Source: Oscillospiraceae bacterium (GTDB lineage: Bacteria > Bacillota > Clostridia > Oscillospirales > Oscillospiraceae). Taken from it: a DNA stretch of 64,000 nucleotides. A program made the position numbers and the translations under genes. Below, piece by piece: positions 44,020-51,880 of this stretch; the stretch's first letter is position 1; each line of letters starts with the position of its first letter. The notes beneath the pieces are model-generated. The model was not told the origin of the DNA. It ran no database searches and was given only the letters and a program-made list of their open reading frames with translations. The DNA is taken from assembly GCA_017516065.1 (NCBI GenBank), contig JAFWDQ010000003.1:1-64000 (forward strand), written 5' to 3'.

Positions 44020-44799
44020 TCACTTGTTCTTGAAGCCGTTCAGCTTCTCCTTGTTCACGAACGCGTTCATGGCGTCCTTCTGATCCTCGGTGGCGAAGCA
44101 CTCACCGAAATACTTGGCCTCAAGAGCCACGGCGGAAGCCATATCCAGATGGATGCCCTGACGGATGCACTTCTTGCTCTGCCGCACGGCGACCTGCGCC
44201 TGAGCGGCAATGGCGTTGGCCAGCTCCAGAGCCTTGTCCATCAGCTCCTCAGCGGGATAGACATAGCTGACCAGACCGATGCGGGCCGCCTCGTCGGCCT
44301 TGATGGTCTTGGCGGTGAGGATCAGCTCCATGGCCTTGGCCACGCCCACGATGCGGGGCAGGCGCTGGGTGCCGCCGAAGCCCGGGGTGATGCCCAGACC
44401 GACCTCAGGCTGACCGAACTTGGCCTTCTCGCTGGCCAGACGGATGTCGCAGGACATGGCCAGCTCATTGCCGCCGCCCAGCGCGAAGCCGTTGATGGCC
44501 GCGATGACGGGCTTGGTCATGTTCTCCACCTTCAGGAACACGTCGTTGCCCCGCAGGCCGAAGGCCTCGCCGCCGGCGACGTCATAATCCTTCATCTCGG
44601 CGATATCCGCGCCGGCTACGAAGGACTTTTCGCCTGCGCCGGTGATGATGGCAACATAGATATCCTCATCAGCCTCAACGGCGTCCACCGCGGCGCCCAG
44701 ATCCTTCAGCACCTCGCTGTTGAGGGCGTTCAGGGCCTTGGGACGGTCGATGGTCAGAATGCCGATGTGACCGTTCTTTTCCAGAGTAACAGTAGACAT
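44020..44799 (-). CDS. crt: Enoyl-CoA hydratase (crotonase)
   Basis: 259-aa crotonase-fold enzyme interconverting crotonyl-CoA and 3-hydroxybutyryl-CoA. The oxyanion-hole segments are KSFVAGADIAEM (near 57-68) and FALGGGNELAMSCD (near 102-115). Catalytic glutamates fall in GGGNEL and FGQPEVGLGITPGFGGTQRL. ATG follows AAGGAGG. It lies between the bcd and hbd genes in the operon; the bcd-crt spacer holds a stable hairpin. Confidence 0.95.
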   Translation of the reverse strand: MSTVTLEKNGHIGILTIDRPKALNALNSEVLKDLGAAVDAVEADEDIYVAIITGAGEKSFVAGADIAEMKDYDVAGGEAFGLRGNDVFLKVENMTKPVIAAINGFALGGGNELAMSCDIRLASEKAKFGQPEVGLGITPGFGGTQRLPRIVGVAKAMELILTAKTIKADEAARIGLVSYVYPAEELMDKALELANAIAAQAQVAVRQSKKCIRQGIHLDMASAVALEAKYFGECFATEDQKDAMNAFVNKEKLNGFKNK

Positions 44800-44827
44800 A
44801 TGATGAACCTCCTTAGTGTTGTATGGG

Positions 44828-44866
44828 GGGAAAGGCGCCGGACTCCATAAAGCCGACGCCTTTCCC
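44828..44866 (-). other. Intercistronic hairpin between bcd and crt
   Basis: GGGAAAGGCG (44828-44837) / CGCCTTTCCC (44857-44866), 10 bp, with an inner GGCTTTATGGAGTCC stem-loop on the mRNA strand. No U-run follows. It may mark mRNA processing or differential stability in the operon. Confidence 0.5.
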
Positions 44867-44881
44867 GAAATCGAACTAAAC

Positions 44882-46021
44882 TTACTTCACACCCATCCAG
44901 GCGGAGATAACCATCCGCTGGACTTCAGAGGTACCCTCATAGATCTCGGTGATCTTGGCGTCACGCATCATGCGCTCCACCGGGTAATCACGGGTGTAGC
45001 CGTAGCCGCCGAACAGCTGGACACAGCGGCGGGTGACGTCGCTGGCGGTCTCAGAGGCGAACAGCTTGGCCATGGCAGCCAGATGCGTGTACTTTTCACC
45101 GGCGTCCTTCGCGGCAGCTGCGCGATAGACCAGCAGGCGGGCAGCGTCAACCTTGGTCTGCATATCGGCCAGCTGGAACTGGGTGTTCTGGAACTGGCTG
45201 ATGCGCTTACCGAACTGGATACGCTCCTGCGTATACTTGACGGTCTCGTCGATGGCGCCCTGGGCGATGCCCAGAGCCTGAGCGGCGATGCCGATACGGC
45301 CGCCGTCCAGGGTCATCATAGCAACCTTGAAGCCCTTGCCGAGCTCGCCGAGCATGTTCTCCTTGGGAACCTTGACGTCCTCAAAGATCAGCTCGCAGGT
45401 GGCGGAGCCGCGGATGCCCATCTTCTTCTCGTGAGCGCCGATGCTGAAGCCCGGCATGCCCTTCTCGAGGATGAAGGCGGTGATGCCCTTGTTGCCGAGC
45501 TCCTTGTCGGTCATCGCGAAGATAACGAAGGTGCTGGCCTCAGAGGCGTTGGTGATGAAGATCTTGCTGCCGTTGAGCAGATAGTAATCGCCCTTGTCGT
45601 CCGCAGTGGTCTTCTGCATGGCGGCGTCGGTGCCGGCGCTGGGCTCGGTCAGGCCGAAGGCGCCCAGCTTACGGCCGGACAGCAGGTCGGGCAGATACTT
45701 CTGCTTCTGCTCCTCGGTGCCGAAGTGATAGATCGGCCAGGAGCAGAGGGAGGTATGAGCGGAAACGATAACGCCGGTGGTGCCGCAGACCTTGGAGAGC
45801 TCCTCCACGGTAATGGCATAGGCGACGTTATCCAGGCCGGCGCCCTCATACTCGTCGGAGTAGGGGATGCCAAACAGACCCATTTCCGCCATCTTGGGAA
45901 TGTTCTCAGAGGGGAAGCGCTCTTCTTCGTCCACTTCAGCGGCCAGAGGCTTGACCTCTTTCTGCGCGAACTCGCGCACCATTTCCCGGATGGAAAGTTG
46001 GTCTTCAGTCAGATTAAACAT
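44882..46021 (-). CDS. bcd: Butyryl-CoA dehydrogenase-type acyl-CoA dehydrogenase
   Basis: 379 aa, the length of clostridial Bcd. Reduces crotonyl-CoA to butyryl-CoA with EtfAB. Visible blocks are EELSKVCGTTGVIVSAHTSL (near 80-99), GAFGLTEPSAGTDA (near 122), DGGRIGIAAQALGIAQGAID (near 240), QLFGGYGYTRDYPVERMMRD and the catalytic base in EIYEGTSEVQ. ATG at 46021 preferred, with AAAGGA 11 nt upstream; an in-frame TTG two codons earlier has a worse context for the family start. Closest in pattern to true butyryl-CoA dehydrogenases among the two copies here. Confidence 0.93.
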   Translation of the reverse strand: MFNLTEDQLSIREMVREFAQKEVKPLAAEVDEEERFPSENIPKMAEMGLFGIPYSDEYEGAGLDNVAYAITVEELSKVCGTTGVIVSAHTSLCSWPIYHFGTEEQKQKYLPDLLSGRKLGAFGLTEPSAGTDAAMQKTTADDKGDYYLLNGSKIFITNASEASTFVIFAMTDKELGNKGITAFILEKGMPGFSIGAHEKKMGIRGSATCELIFEDVKVPKENMLGELGKGFKVAMMTLDGGRIGIAAQALGIAQGAIDETVKYTQERIQFGKRISQFQNTQFQLADMQTKVDAARLLVYRAAAAKDAGEKYTHLAAMAKLFASETASDVTRRCVQLFGGYGYTRDYPVERMMRDAKITEIYEGTSEVQRMVISAWMGVK

Positions 46022-46093
46022 ATTCAACTAAATCCTTTCGTCAACAACAAAAACGTACGCTTCTAATAAATAACTAAGATGTAAAACGCGCGA

Positions 46094-47092
46094 TTACGCC
46101 TTCAGCTTCTTGATCGCTTCGGTCAGAGCGGGCAGCACGGTGTTGATATCACCGACGATGCCATAGTTGGCGACCTCGAAGATGGGAGCATCGGGATCCT
46201 TGTTGATGGCCACGATGCAGTCGGAACCGGACATGCCGGCCAGGTGCTGGATGGCACCGGAGATGCCGCAGGCGATGTACAGCTTCGGGGCAACGGTCTT
46301 ACCGGTCTGGCCGACCTGATGGGCGTGGGAGATCCAGCCAGCATCAACGGCAGCACGGGAGGAACCGACCACGCCGCCGATGGCGTCGGCCAGAGCCTGC
46401 ACCAGAGAGAAGTTCTCGGGCTTGCCCAGACCACGGCCGCCGGAGCAGATGATGTCGGCGTCTTCCAGCTTGACCAGCTCAGCGCCGGCGTCAACGATAC
46501 GCTCGATCAGCTTGGCGTGGATCTGATCCTCGGAAACGTGGAAATCGAACTTGGTGATGGGAGCGGTGCGGGACTCGTCCTTCGCGCCCTTCTTGAAGAC
46601 GCCGGGACGAACGGTGCCGATCTGGGGGAAGTCGTTGGGGCACTCGATGGTGGCCATCAGGTTGCCGCCGAAGGCGGGACGGGTCCACTGGACCTTGCCG
46701 GTCTCGACGTCGCGGTCGAGGCTGGTGCAGTCGGCGGTCAGGCCGGTCTTCAGATGGCAGGCGACACGGGGACCCAGGTCACGGCCGTGGCTGGTGGCGC
46801 CGATGAGCATAACGGAGGGCTTGAACTCCTGAATCAGAGCCTCCAGAGCGGGGGCATAGGCGTCGGTGTTGTAGTCTTCATACTCGGGGCCTTCGCAGGT
46901 GATGACTTCATCAGCACCATAGGCGATGGCGGCAGCGGCGGCCTTGGAGGCATCACCGGCGATGATAACGGCGACCAGCTTCTCGCCGACCTTGTCGGCC
47001 AGCATACGGCCGGGGCCGAGGAGCTCCAGGCCCACGCTCTTGGGCTCGCCATAGGACTGCTCAATATATACCCACAGGTTCTTGTTATCCAT
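46094..47092 (-). CDS. etfA: Electron transfer flavoprotein, alpha subunit
   Basis: 332 aa. N-terminal domain followed by the FAD-binding C-terminal half: [20 protein letters not shown] then [20 protein letters not shown] and GAIQHLAGM. It carries electrons for the acyl-CoA dehydrogenases. In clostridial butyrate pathways this module bifurcates electrons from NADH to ferredoxin and crotonyl-CoA; from sequence alone I cannot prove bifurcation here. ATG follows GAGGAGGG. Lies 17 nt after etfB. Confidence 0.95.
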   Translation of the reverse strand: MDNKNLWVYIEQSYGEPKSVGLELLGPGRMLADKVGEKLVAVIIAGDASKAAAAAIAYGADEVITCEGPEYEDYNTDAYAPALEALIQEFKPSVMLIGATSHGRDLGPRVACHLKTGLTADCTSLDRDVETGKVQWTRPAFGGNLMATIECPNDFPQIGTVRPGVFKKGAKDESRTAPITKFDFHVSEDQIHAKLIERIVDAGAELVKLEDADIICSGGRGLGKPENFSLVQALADAIGGVVGSSRAAVDAGWISHAHQVGQTGKTVAPKLYIACGISGAIQHLAGMSGSDCIVAINKDPDAPIFEVANYGIVGDINTVLPALTEAIKKLKA

Positions 47093-47109
47093 TGATGTGT
47101 ACCCTCCTC

Positions 47110-47913
47110 TTAAATAACGCCAGCGCCGGTCAGCAGCTCGACGAGCTTGGCGACGGACTCTTCGGGAGTCTCTTCCTTGATCTTAATGCCATTCTTGTTG
47201 CGAACAGGGACGAAGGTCTTCTTAACCTTGGTGGCAGAGCCCTTCAGGCCGCAGCGCTCAACGTCGATATCCATATCGGCAACGCCCAGCATGGGGATCT
47301 TGGCGCGGTTGGCAGCCATCTTGGACTTAACGGTGGCATAGCGCGGCTCGAAAGCGGGCTTGGTCACGGTGATCAGGCAGGGGCACGCAGCCTCGCGGAT
47401 CTCATAGCCGTCCTCGGTCTCTCTCTTGACGCGCAGCTTGTTCTCGACGAACTCCGCCTCAATGGCGTAGGTGATCTGGGGGATGCCCAGATGCTCAGCC
47501 ATCTCGGGGCCGACCTGAGCGGTATCACCGTCGATGGCCTGCTTGCCGCAGAAGATGGCGTCAAACTTGATGCCTTCCAGCTTCTCGATGGCTTCAACGG
47601 AACGGGAGATAATGTAGCTGGTGGACAGGGTATCAGCGCCGGCGAACTCGCGGCCGCAGATCAGATAGCCCTTATCAGCGCCCACGGACAGGCAGGTCTT
47701 GATCGCGACTTCCGCCTGGGGGGGACCCATGCTGGCGACGATGACCTTGGTGTCGGGGTCCTTGTCCTTGATCTGGACAGCCATCTCAAGGGCATACTGG
47801 TCGAACGTGTTGACGATGCTGGGGACACCCTCGCGGATGAGGGTGTTGGTTACGGGATCAATCTTGATCTCCGTGGTGTCGGGCACCTGCTTGATGCATA
47901 CCAGAATATTCAT
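47110..47913 (-). CDS. etfB: Electron transfer flavoprotein, beta subunit
   Basis: 267 aa. N-terminal MNILVCIKQVPDTTEIKIDP, the central DGDTAQVGPEMAEHLGIPQI and the VERCGLKGSATKVKK region are family hallmarks. Pairs with EtfA. ATG at 47913 follows AGGAGG; the 91 upstream in-frame codons are antisense to, or read through, the preceding dehydrogenase gene and were rejected. Confidence 0.95.
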   Translation of the reverse strand: MNILVCIKQVPDTTEIKIDPVTNTLIREGVPSIVNTFDQYALEMAVQIKDKDPDTKVIVASMGPPQAEVAIKTCLSVGADKGYLICGREFAGADTLSTSYIISRSVEAIEKLEGIKFDAIFCGKQAIDGDTAQVGPEMAEHLGIPQITYAIEAEFVENKLRVKRETEDGYEIREAACPCLITVTKPAFEPRYATVKSKMAANRAKIPMLGVADMDIDVERCGLKGSATKVKKTFVPVRNKNGIKIKEETPEESVAKLVELLTGAGVI

Positions 47914-47932
47914 CTTTTGTCCTCCTGTTTTT

Positions 47933-49099
47933 TTACTTGAACAGCTTGCCAGCAATAACGATCTTCTGGATCTCGGAAGAGCCCTCGTAGATCGAATTGA
48001 CACGAACGTCACGATAGATCCGCTCAATGGGATACTCTCTGGAGTAGCCATAGCCGCCGAACATCTGCAGGCAGGTGCTGATGACCTCGATCGCGGTATC
48101 CGCGGCGAAGAACTTGGCCATGGCGGCATCCTTGGTGGGATCCACCTTCTCGCCCTCGTGCTGCATGTCCAGCAGATAGGCGGCATTATAGGTGAGCAGA
48201 CGGGCGGCGTTGAGCTTCGTCTCGGCCTCCGCCATCTTGAACTGCAGAGCCTGGAACTTAGCCAGAGGCTTGCCGAACTGCTTGCGCTCCTTCATGTGCT
48301 CAACGGCCAGATCCATAGCGCCCTGCGCCATGCCGATGGACAGAGAGGAAACGCCCACGCGGCCCAGAGACAGGGTCTTGAGCGCATTCATGAAGCCCTC
48401 GTCGACGGTGCCGAGGATCTGGTCCTTATGGACGCGGACATCCTCGAGGATCACGTCGCTGGTGGGGTTGGCGCGCTGGCCCATCTTTTCCTCGTGCTTA
48501 CCGACGGAGACGCCTTCCTGATCCATGCCGACGATGAAGCAGGTGATGCCCTTGGAGCCCTTCTCCGGGCTGGTCTTGGCGTACACCAGGCAGTTGGTGG
48601 CGATGGGGGCGCCGGTGATGAAGCACTTACGGCCGTTGATGATGTAGTAGTCGGGATCGCTGGGATCGACCACGGCGCTGGTGGTCATGGAACCGGCGTC
48701 AGAACCGGCGTTGGGCTCGGTCAGACCGAAGGCCATGAACTCCTTGCCGCTGGCGATGCCGGGCAGGTACTTCTGCTTCTGCTCCTCGGTGCCGTCCATC
48801 AGGATCGGGGCGCTGCCGAGGCTGTTGAAGCCGGAAACGAAGACCGCAGCGCTGGCACAGTGCTTGGCGATCTCTTCCATGACGCAGACATAGGAGCGCA
48901 CGTCCATGCCGGCGCCGCCGTACTCCTCGGGGATCTCCAGACCAAACAGACCCATCTCGCCCATGGCGTCCAGGATCTCCTGGGGGAATTCCTCGGTCTT
49001 GTCCATTTCGACAGCGGCGTCCTTCAGCTCGCCTTCGGCGAACTCACGAGCGAGATCTCTTATCATCTCATGGTCTTCGTTGAAAAAAGGACTCTTCAT
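47933..49099 (-). CDS. Second acyl-CoA dehydrogenase of the operon
   Basis: 388 aa. Same fold as Bcd but clearly divergent from it: EEIAKHCASAAVFVSGFNSL replaces the Bcd-type segment. The FAD/acyl segments FGLTEPNAGSDAGSMTTSAV, LQMFGGYGYSREYPIERIYR and the catalytic base in IYEGSSEIQ are intact. A substrate other than crotonyl/butyryl-CoA is likely, or the two form paralogues of different chain length. ATG at 49099 follows GGAGG; upstream in-frame codons are spacer. Lies 19 nt before etfB and 59 nt after the CoA-transferase gene. Confidence 0.9.
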   Translation of the reverse strand: MKSPFFNEDHEMIRDLAREFAEGELKDAAVEMDKTEEFPQEILDAMGEMGLFGLEIPEEYGGAGMDVRSYVCVMEEIAKHCASAAVFVSGFNSLGSAPILMDGTEEQKQKYLPGIASGKEFMAFGLTEPNAGSDAGSMTTSAVVDPSDPDYYIINGRKCFITGAPIATNCLVYAKTSPEKGSKGITCFIVGMDQEGVSVGKHEEKMGQRANPTSDVILEDVRVHKDQILGTVDEGFMNALKTLSLGRVGVSSLSIGMAQGAMDLAVEHMKERKQFGKPLAKFQALQFKMAEAETKLNAARLLTYNAAYLLDMQHEGEKVDPTKDAAMAKFFAADTAIEVISTCLQMFGGYGYSREYPIERIYRDVRVNSIYEGSSEIQKIVIAGKLFK

Positions 49100-49158
49100 T
49101 GCTTTACCTCCATACTTCAGTTTTTTTATATGCAAAGCGCTTGCTTTGGTCAACGATG

Positions 49159-50715
49159 TCAGTCTCCCAGGATCGCCTTCAGGCCGCCCCAGGTCTCCCG
49201 GAAAAGGCCGGGATCCATTTGTTTCAGGTCCGGAGAAATGTCCGGCATGAAATCCATGTTGGCCAGAATGTCCCGCTCCAGATCCACCCCGGAGGCGATC
49301 TCAATGAGGGTCATGCGGCCGTTCAGCAGACGGAACACGCAGCGCTCCGTGACATACAGGATCAGCTGCTCTGGCTTGGCATAGCGTCCGCTGAAGGTAA
49401 CGTGCTCCACGTGTCTGACAAACTTCCTGGATTTCCCCTGCTCCAGGATCCGGAGCTTTCCGTCCTCCACCACCTCCTTCGACTTGTACATGAACGTACC
49501 GCAGAAGATGATGTTTTTCGTGCTCTGGGTGATATCCACAAAGCCGCCGGGGCCCACCGGGTGGCCGGCCACCTTGCTCACGTTGATGTTGCCCTCCTCG
49601 TCGGCCTGGGCCATGCCGAGGCAGGTCATGTCCACGCCGCCGCCGTCGATGATGTCGAACATGGCGTTGTGCTCAATGATGGCGGAGGCGTTGTAGGAGT
49701 TCCCGAAATGGGGCGGCGGCGCCGGAACGCCTCCGATGGGGCCGGACTCCGCAGAGAAGATCACCTTGTCGGAGCAGCCCTCCTCCGCCGCGATGCTGGC
49801 CACCTTGGCCGACATGCCGTAGCCCAGATTTGTCACGCCGCCGGGCAGAAGAGCCATGGCGCAGCGCCGGGCGATGACCTTCGTCTCATCCAGCGGCAGC
49901 GGCGGGATCTGATCGAGGGGCTTGCGCAGCTCGCCGGAAAACGACGGGTCGTAGTATGTGCCCTGGGTCTGCCAGCAGGCCTCCGTCTTCGTAGCCTGGA
50001 CCACATAGTCCACCAGAATACCGGGGATCCGCACGTCCATGGGCTTGATGGTGCCCCGAAGGGTGACCCGCTCCACCTGGACGATGACGATGCCGCCGCA
50101 GTTATGCGCCGCGGAGGCCACGGACAGGCCCTCGTTGATCAGGCCGTCGTGCTCGAAGGTGATGTTGCCGTCCTCATCTGCGGTGGTGCCCCGAAGCAGC
50201 GCCACCTGGACGGGAAAGGAGGGATAGAACAGATATTCCTCACCCCGGAACGTCACGCGCTCCACCACTTCGGTGTCCGTCACGTCGTTCATCTTCGCGC
50301 CCCCGTTGCGGGGATCCACGAAGGTGCCCAGGCCGACTTTTGTCAGCAGACCGGGTCTTCCGGCGGCGATCTCACGCCAGAGGTTGACCACGACGCCCTG
50401 GGGCAGGCAGTGACAGCGCATCTTGTTTTCCCGGACCAGCTTGTTCATCTCGTGAGAGATGCCCACATGGGCGGCGTCCCACTGACTGACGAGGCCTTCC
50501 ACGCCGAAGCGGGTGACGCCACGCTCATAGCCGTCGCCGAGATGACAGCCCTGTTTGATCGTCAGATCAAAGGGATGTCCCGTCTCCAGATAGCGGGCCC
50601 GGATCTCCTGCGCGACCTCCTCCGGGAATCCGGCGCTGCCCATACCCGCCACGCCCACCGTGGCGTGATCCGGGATCCGCTCTGCCGCTTCCCGCGCAGT
50701 GATAAATGTTGCGAT
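49159..50715 (-). CDS. Acyl-CoA:acetate/propionate CoA-transferase (Pct/YdiF type), probable ATC start
   Basis: About 518 aa, the family length. Transfers CoA between acetyl-CoA and short-chain acids. The catalytic Glu is at about 323 in FSAESGPIGGVPAP, matching the active Glu of propionate CoA-transferase. Also present are KVGLGTFVDPRNGGAKMND, FYPSFPVQVALLRGTTADE and DGGGVDMTCLGMAQADE. The first ATG/GTG-type codon is the GTG at 50658, which has no ribosome site and cuts into a conserved N-terminal segment. The conserved residues ATFITAREAAERIPDHATVG lie just upstream in frame. AGGGAGGG is 7 nt before an ATC at 50713-50715, so I annotate that rare start. First gene of the acyl-CoA operon. Confidence 0.85.
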   Translation of the reverse strand: MATFITAREAAERIPDHATVGVAGMGSAGFPEEVAQEIRARYLETGHPFDLTIKQGCHLGDGYERGVTRFGVEGLVSQWDAAHVGISHEMNKLVRENKMRCHCLPQGVVVNLWREIAAGRPGLLTKVGLGTFVDPRNGGAKMNDVTDTEVVERVTFRGEEYLFYPSFPVQVALLRGTTADEDGNITFEHDGLINEGLSVASAAHNCGGIVIVQVERVTLRGTIKPMDVRIPGILVDYVVQATKTEACWQTQGTYYDPSFSGELRKPLDQIPPLPLDETKVIARRCAMALLPGGVTNLGYGMSAKVASIAAEEGCSDKVIFSAESGPIGGVPAPPPHFGNSYNASAIIEHNAMFDIIDGGGVDMTCLGMAQADEEGNINVSKVAGHPVGPGGFVDITQSTKNIIFCGTFMYKSKEVVEDGKLRILEQGKSRKFVRHVEHVTFSGRYAKPEQLILYVTERCVFRLLNGRMTLIEIASGVDLERDILANMDFMPDISPDLKQMDPGLFRETWGGLKAILGD

Positions 50716-50785
50716 GAGGCTCCCTCCCTTCGGTCGGGGGAGTCTGCCGCCAGGCGCTTCTCCGGCCCAAATACATACCTAACTT

Positions 50786-50814
50786 ATTTTAGCATCATAT
50801 AAACCGTCTGTCAA
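50786..50814 (-). promoter_or_regulatory. Promoter of the acyl-CoA operon
   Basis: Minus strand: consensus TTGACA (50814-50809), 17-nt spacer, TAAAAT (50791-50786). The predicted leader is about 65 nt. A candidate TetR operator lies 7 nt upstream of the -35. Confidence 0.8.
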
Positions 50815-50821
50815 GAAAAAG

Positions 50822-50841
50822 TGAATGATGTTCAAAAAATT
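50822..50841. promoter_or_regulatory. Candidate TetR operator 1
   Basis: TGAA-TGATG-TTCA followed by AAAAA, directly upstream of the acyl-CoA operon -35. The same layout (TGAA-N5-TTCA plus A-tract) is found at 53233-53251 before the class III CoA-transferase promoter, in the same orientation. A link to the adjacent tetR is inferred. Confidence 0.55.
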
Positions 50842-50853
50842 TTCGTCCCCCTC

Positions 50854-50882
50854 TTGCGCGCCGCGCTTTTGTCGGGTATAAT
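50854..50882 (+). promoter_or_regulatory. Promoter of the TetR regulator gene
   Basis: TTGCGC (50854-50859), 17-nt spacer, perfect TATAAT (50877-50882), divergent from the acyl-CoA operon promoter. Confidence 0.65.
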
Positions 50883-50932
50883 GGACCGTAAAATAGGACG
50901 CAGGAGCCGTAAAAAAGGAGGTGTGGACTGCC

Positions 50933-51508
50933 GTGCCCTATAAAAAATCCGAGATCACCAAGGAGGCCGTCTATACTGCCGCCCTGGAGCTGATGGTGGA
51001 AAAAGGCTTCCGCGGCGCCACCATCCGCGACATCTGCAAGCGGGCCAACGTGTCCGTGGGAACCTTCTACTCCTACTACGAGAGCAAGCGGGATATCATC
51101 CGCGAGGTCTACCTCCCCGGCGACGCCTTTTTCCTTGAGACCGTAGCCCGTGAGCTTCAGGGCAAACCCACCGTGGAGCAGCTGCGGCTGTTTTTCCACT
51201 ACTATGCCCGGCTGAACATCGAGACGGGGCTGGATATCCTGAAAGTCCTCTACAATCCCGACAATGACGCCTTCCGTCAGGCCAGACCCATGCACACCAT
51301 TCTGTATCAGGTCATCGAGGAGGGGCAGTTGGGTGGCCATCTGCGCCGGATGTGGGATCCCCAGACCATCGTGGATTACATGTTCGATATCCTCCGCGGT
51401 ATCTGCTACGACTGGTGTCTGTGCGACGCCGGCTTCGATCTGGAGGAGCGCATGCTGGCACTGCTGGATCTGATCCTCAGCGGCCTGCTCTCCGAGGATG
51501 AAAAATAA
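50933..51508 (+). CDS. TetR-family transcriptional regulator
   Basis: 191 aa. N-terminal helix-turn-helix domain (about 8-55): TKEAVYTAALELMVEKGFRG then ATIRDICKRANVSVGTFYSY. The C-terminal ligand-binding domain (about 60-191) is specific and probably senses an acyl-CoA or related metabolite, judging from the divergent operon. GTG at 50933 chosen (MPYKKSEITKEAV; AAAGGAGG 11 nt upstream); an earlier GTG sits inside that site. Likely controls the acyl-CoA operon and the nearby class III CoA-transferase. Confidence 0.9.
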   Translation: MPYKKSEITKEAVYTAALELMVEKGFRGATIRDICKRANVSVGTFYSYYESKRDIIREVYLPGDAFFLETVARELQGKPTVEQLRLFFHYYARLNIETGLDILKVLYNPDNDAFRQARPMHTILYQVIEEGQLGGHLRRMWDPQTIVDYMFDILRGICYDWCLCDAGFDLEERMLALLDLILSGLLSEDEK

Positions 51509-51525
51509 CGCGTCTGCGTAACATG

Positions 51526-51576
51526 ACAGAGCCTCCGGGTCCGCCGTCTGCGGCGGGGCACGGAGGCTCTGTTTTT
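51526..51576 (+). terminator. Terminator of tetR
   Basis: ACAGAGCCTCCG / CGGAGGCTCTGT with an inner CCGCCG/CGGCGG stem, then TTTTT. Confidence 0.8.
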
Positions 51577-51675
51577 CTTCTTCCGTTTTTGACTGCAGCG
51601 GAACATGAAAGCATTTTGGGGGGCGCGCATTCGGCGCCTGCTGTTTCCATTTCACTGCGGAGGACCTTGCAAATT

Positions 51676-51815
51676 GCGCCTGCGGGCGGGAATGTCTCCG
51701 ACGGCCTGCTTTCTGTATCGTGACAGAAAGCAGGCAAGAACACGCATAGAGACCCATGATTTCTATGTATTTCCTTTCCCGGTCTGACGGAAGCACCGGC
51801 AAAGACAGGTCCCCT
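51676..51815 (+). repeat. Family B intergenic element, left-half copy
   Basis: Most of the 372-nt gap 51509-51880 beyond the terminators. About 80% identical to 58321-58455 over GCCTGCGGGCGGG, hairpin CTGCTTTCTGT / ACAGAAAGCAG (51706-51733), GGCAAGAACACGCATAG, a second CATAGA...TCTATG stem, and TTTCCTTTCCCGGTCTGACG. The first hairpin differs from the 58-kb copy by a compensatory pair. No credible coding. Confidence 0.75.
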
Positions 51816-51835
51816 CGCCACAGAAAGACGCGCAT

Positions 51836-51867
51836 AAAAAGGCGGCGGGAGTCCTCCCGCCGCCTTT
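51836..51867 (-). terminator. Terminator of the class III CoA-transferase gene
   Basis: Minus strand: AAGGCGGCGGGAG / CTCCCGCCGCCTT then TTT, 14 nt after the stop codon. Confidence 0.75.
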
Positions 51868-51880
51868 GGGATTTATGGAA

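Noticed and set aside
48158..48186. N-terminal extension of etfB into the preceding dehydrogenase gene
   Set aside because: The frame is open but the extra 91 residues resemble frame-shifted dehydrogenase sequence. The ATG at 47913 has AGGAGG and the canonical EtfB start.
50795..51835. Minus-strand open frame across the tetR region and repeat (346 codons)
   Set aside because: The first part is translated family B element and the rest is antisense to tetR. A similar peptide (SDRERKYIE) arises from the 58-kb copy, which reflects DNA repeat identity, not a conserved protein.
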